A DNA stretch of 7,521 nt from JACCTH01 sp050741915. GTDB lineage: Bacteria; Actinomycetota; Acidimicrobiia; Spongiisociales; ZC4RG35. Of the stretch, positions 5,018 to 7,521 are shown in pieces (positions within the stretch are counted from its first letter, which is position 1; every line of letters starts with the position of its first letter). The stretch is taken from the NCBI GenBank assembly GCA_050741915.1, contig JBOGEX010000164.1, positions 1-7,521 on the forward strand, read 5' to 3'. The notes beneath the pieces are model-generated. The model ran no database searches. It was not told the origin of the DNA and saw nothing but the letters and a program-made list of their open reading frames with translations. Both the position numbers and the translations under genes were made by a program.

Positions 5018-6870
5018 GGCTGGTGCCCGCTGCCCGTAGCGCCCGGTTCGAGGGGTATGGTAGCCGTGATGGTCGTGCCATCGCCATCGGGGCTGTCCAT
5101 GTCAAAGACGCCTCCCAGCGAGACCACTCGATCCTCCAGCCCGCGCAGCCCCGATCCACGATCGATGTCCGCTCCGCCGACGCCGTCGTCGCTTATCTGA
5201 ATCCGGAGAGAGCCGTCACCGGTCTGGAATCGAACCACCACCTCCGAGGCGCCGGCATGCTTAGCCGCATTCGTCAACGACTCCGCCACCACGAAGTAGG
5301 CGGCCGCCTCGACAGCGGTCGGAAACCGCTCCCGAGGAATGGACAGGATTCGAGTCGGGAGTTGGGCCCTTCGAGCGAGAGATTCGATGGCAGGACCGAG
5401 ACCCTCGTCGGTGAGGAGTGCCGGATGAATACCACGCGCCAGCTCACGCAGCTCCGTGAGGGTCTCCTTGAGCTCACCTGACACCTCCTCGAGAAGATCC
5501 TCCAGACGGGAGCGGTAGGTATCGCCGTTGAGCATCCGAGCCCTCTCAATGGCGGTCGACGCCGCGAGGAGACGCTGCTGGGCACCGTCATGGAGATCAC
5601 GCTCCAGGCGTCGACGGGCGTGGTCGGCTGCATCCACGAGCCGGGCACGGGAGGCCCGAACCGCGTCGAGTTGGGCCCAAAGCTCGGCATGGAGCCGCTC
5701 GTTCTCCAGGGTCAGCCTGGCGGCACCGGCCACCGCCTCCACTCGTTTGACATCTTTCAGCAGGGAAGCGTCGTGGATCAACACCGCAAGAGGCTCACCA
5801 TCGGAGTCGATCAGCTCGGTCACCCCGCGGATCTCATTCTCCTCCGACGGCAACCTGAAGTGAGTCCCTTGGTCGTCCACATAACGGCCGGGCTGTGGAA
5901 GCCAGAACGCCAGTTCCAGGGTCGGGTCGCCAAGGGCCCGAGACAAGGCCTCCCGGAGCCGCCCGTGGGGCATGGGTTTCTGCAACTCGACGACGAGCTC
6001 ACCGACCAGCGACCGGCCGAGCCGACTACGAAGGAGTCCCACCAGGAAAGCCACGGGTAGGCCGGCCAATGCCAGTCCGACGAAGGGGAGAACCGCCTCT
6101 TGGAACCCTCTCGGGGGGACTACGAGGGAAGACGCTATGAAGTACATCGCCGCGAGGAATGCCGGCCCGATTGCCCACAGGACCGGCTGCAACGCTCGAC
6201 GGAGCAGAGCGGCTGCTCTCCGCCATCGAAGGAAGAAACGGACGAGCACCAACACGCCGAAAACCACGCCCACCAGCGAATCGATCGTCATCAACGACGT
6301 GGCGAGAGACGGATCGTTCCGCACCATGAAAACGTTGGGAGGGCAAGTCAGGCAGCCCGCGGTGCGGGGATCGAGGAACAAGATGCTGATCACGTTCCCA
6401 ACGGGCAAGTACACAAGCAGCGACACCACCACGACCCGGTCGACTCGGGACGACAGGCGACCCAGCGGGAACGAGAGGAACAGGTAGACCAGAGGAAGCC
6501 AAAAGAGGCCGTCGCCTACCAGACCCAAGGAGAAGGCGACCGGTGACTCGACCAATCCAGGGCCGGGGGGAACGTACCAGAGCACCCCTGTAGCGGCGAG
6601 AAGAAAACCGACTCGGTTCCGGGGCCGCCGTGCCAATGCCACCACCGATGAACCCACGAACAACCAGCCCACCACCGCGTGCACGACGATTACGAGCGGC
6701 GCCGGAGACCACTCCGGGGCAAAACCGACACCCCGGACTAGTTCCAACACACCCAGGAGCAAGCCAAGCCCGCCGATCGCCGCTGGCACCCACCTCTGGG
6801 TGCCCTCAGCTTCACCCCGTCTCGTCGCTACCTTCACTGATGCAGCCGGTTCGTCCTTATGGCCGCCCAC
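5014..6870 (-). CDS. NarL-type membrane sensor histidine kinase (HisKA_3)
   Basis: This 618-residue kinase pairs with the overlapping response regulator. Residues 28-280 carry about seven to eight hydrophobic spans forming a membrane sensor region. A loop between spans at about 167-190 holds a Cys173-x-x-Cys176 pair. Residues 285-395 form a GAF-like linker (DPTLELAFWLPQPGRYV) of a kind common in actinobacterial NarL-type kinases. A helical segment leads to HisKA_3 with RRRLERDLHDGAQQRL and phosphoacceptor His427. The ATPase domain has Asn534 (SLTNAAKHAG), DDGVGG (561-566) and GSGLRGLEDR (572-581). It should autophosphorylate as a dimer and pass phosphate to Asp60 of the regulator. The GTG start is well supported by GAGAGGGG five bases upstream. 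The N-terminal 25 residues are polar and cytosolic. The signal sensed is unknown. Confidence 0.95.
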   Translation of the reverse strand: MGGHKDEPAASVKVATRRGEAEGTQRWVPAAIGGLGLLLGVLELVRGVGFAPEWSPAPLVIVVHAVVGWLFVGSSVVALARRPRNRVGFLLAATGVLWYVPPGPGLVESPVAFSLGLVGDGLFWLPLVYLFLSFPLGRLSSRVDRVVVVSLLVYLPVGNVISILFLDPRTAGCLTCPPNVFMVRNDPSLATSLMTIDSLVGVVFGVLVLVRFFLRWRRAAALLRRALQPVLWAIGPAFLAAMYFIASSLVVPPRGFQEAVLPFVGLALAGLPVAFLVGLLRSRLGRSLVGELVVELQKPMPHGRLREALSRALGDPTLELAFWLPQPGRYVDDQGTHFRLPSEENEIRGVTELIDSDGEPLAVLIHDASLLKDVKRVEAVAGAARLTLENERLHAELWAQLDAVRASRARLVDAADHARRRLERDLHDGAQQRLLAASTAIERARMLNGDTYRSRLEDLLEEVSGELKETLTELRELARGIHPALLTDEGLGPAIESLARRAQLPTRILSIPRERFPTAVEAAAYFVVAESLTNAAKHAGASEVVVRFQTGDGSLRIQISDDGVGGADIDRGSGLRGLEDRVVSLGGVFDMDSPDGDGTTITATIPLEPGATGSGHQP

Positions 6871-6875
6871 CTCGT

Positions 6876-6883
6876 CCCCTCTC
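6876..6883 (-). promoter_or_regulatory. Strong ribosome-binding site of the histidine kinase gene
   Basis: GAGAGGGG read toward the kinase lies five bases before the GTG. It is the clearest Shine-Dalgarno sequence seen in the window and fixes that start. Confidence 0.7.
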
Positions 6884-6979
6884 GTCGGGGGTAGGTCCCA
6901 ATCGACCAGCCAATTCTGCCATCACGAATGCCCGTTGTGCTCCGTGCAGCCACTGAGATCGCGAACCGTCCAGGTACCG

Positions 6980-7008
6980 ATGACGAGCCCCCGGCATGCC
7001 CATACCTT
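6980..7008 (+). promoter_or_regulatory. Possible promoter of the secreted-protein gene, leaderless layout
   Basis: ATGACG (6980-6985) as a -35 and TACCTT (7003-7008) as a -10 are separated by 17 bases. Each matches consensus at about four of six positions. The predicted transcription start falls at or next to the ATG at 7016, consistent with a leaderless mRNA. The region also divides two divergent genes, so the regulator could act here. Confidence 0.3.
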
Positions 7009-7015
7009 GTCAGGA

Positions 7016-7261
7016 ATGAGAGCAGCCATGACAATCCGATTACAGGCGAGCATCTGGGTCCTCGCCGTCGGCCTGGCACTCGGCTCGACTGCTGCCGATG
7101 CACGCACCCACGCCGGGAGTTTCCAGGTTCCTGTCCAGCCGTGCGCAACCGAAATCGCTTCGGAATTAGATCGCATTGGGCAGAGGATCCTGGAGCTCGC
7201 CATCGTCAGGTCCCTCGTGCTCACTCACATGCCGGTCGGAAAATGTCCACTCACCTGCTAG
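7016..7261 (+). CDS. Small secreted protein with signal peptide
   Basis: This 81-residue ORF, from the first of two in-frame ATGs (7016 and 7028), starts MRAAMTIRLQASIWVLAVG. It has a basic tip and a hydrophobic core, then a likely signal-peptidase I site after TAADA at about residue 29. The mature part, about 52 residues, begins RTHAGSFQVPV and carries three cysteines: one in VQPCATE and two in GKCPLTC at the very C-terminus. A helical middle (EIASELDRIGQRILELAIV) separates them. An odd cysteine number in a tiny exported protein suggests one disulfide plus a free thiol, or dimerisation. No family recognised. It is transcribed divergently from the histidine kinase gene, which makes it a candidate ligand, accessory factor or target of that system; this rests on position only. 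A possible leaderless promoter lies directly upstream. Confidence 0.6.
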   Translation: MRAAMTIRLQASIWVLAVGLALGSTAADARTHAGSFQVPVQPCATEIASELDRIGQRILELAIVRSLVLTHMPVGKCPLTC

Positions 7262-7391
7262 CCCTCTCAGTCGCGGCAATGCGGCCGATTGACGCCGCCG
7301 ACTCGTGGTGGCATCGCTCATCTAAGAAACCCAGCGATCGATCAAGGACGGTAACCGGCGCATATCAGGGGATTCCCGCGCACTATCGCCC

Positions 7392-7521
7392 ATGTATCTG
7401 AGACCGCTCGATATCGGCACCACTGCGCTCGTTACGAGTCCGAGGGAATTGCTGGATAGCGCGGTCCTGGACCCTCAATGTTCCTCCTGGGTGGAAGGTG
7501 GTCTGTGCCAGTTGTTTCCTC
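7392..7521 (+). CDS. Doubtful ORF start, open at the window end
   Basis: An ATG opens a frame that stays open for 43 codons to the end of the window, beginning MYLRPLDIGTTALVTSPREL and continuing DSAVLDPQCSSWVEGG. It has no hydrophobic leader and no recognisable domain. The nearest purine-rich AGGGG is about 18 bases upstream, too far for a good ribosome-binding site. Third-position GC is only about 63 percent by my count, not strongly coding. Its first 13 codons overlap the right copy of the 36-bp repeat. In the left copy the same frame lacks the ATG and diverges soon after, so the repeat may simply be DNA rather than a gene start. Confidence 0.25.
   Translation, partial: MYLRPLDIGTTALVTSPRELLDSAVLDPQCSSWVEGGLCQLFP
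7395..7430 (+). repeat. 36-bp dispersed repeat, right copy
   Basis: This is the partner of the copy at 3858-3893, same orientation, 30 of 36 positions identical and no gaps. Differences cluster at repeat positions 14, 17-18 and 28-30. The roughly 130 bases before it, after the secreted-protein gene, hold nothing I can identify. Confidence 0.6.

Noticed and set aside
5590..6546. Several plus-strand ORFs opposite the histidine kinase gene
   Set aside because: Shadows in GC-rich DNA; the minus-strand kinase has all expected motifs in one frame.

Overview
The window reads as chromosome from a GC-rich bacterium, most likely an actinobacterium. Signs are frequent GTG starts, GTGA stop/start overlaps, possible leaderless genes, a NarL-type histidine kinase of a common actinobacterial form, and an integrase/excisionase pair typical of actinobacterial integrated elements. 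No gene here fixes a genus.

Layout. (1) Bases 1-835: the 3' half of the ribosome-assembly GTPase gene der, translationally overlapped by a 50-residue one-pass membrane protein. (2) Bases 834-945: a compact repeat element with two motif copies in one orientation facing two in the other, like the collapsed ends of an insertion sequence. (3) Bases 962-1058: a -10 box and a tRNA-Pro(GGG) gene. (4) Bases 1105-3208, all on the minus strand: a recombination module of tyrosine integrase, MerR-like excisionase, and an uncommon protein joining a ribbon-helix-helix-like N-terminus, a charged coiled coil and a C-terminal SEC-C zinc motif. In front of that protein lies a perfect 16-bp inverted repeat enclosing a TATACT box. 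This looks like one end of a genomic island or integrated element at tRNA-Pro; no second attachment site is visible. (5) Bases 3209-4067: a gene-poor, decayed stretch holding a VOC/bleomycin-resistance-like gene broken by one TAG codon, and one copy of a 36-bp repeat that recurs near the right end. (6) Bases 4068-7261: a signalling block, with a small membrane protein converging on a NarL-type response regulator, its overlapping membrane histidine kinase, and a divergent small secreted protein. (7) Bases 7262-7521: mostly unassigned, with the second 36-bp repeat copy and a doubtful ORF open at the window end.

How it fits together. The histidine kinase and response regulator form one operon and presumably one phosphorelay. 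The secreted protein transcribed away from the kinase is a plausible partner or target, but this is position only. The integrase, excisionase and SEC-C protein probably share a transcript started inside the inverted repeat, and the SEC-C protein may bind that repeat. The most unusual points are the integrase's Arg in place of the HxxR histidine, the SEC-C architecture with its candidate operator, and the four-copy repeat element beside the tRNA.
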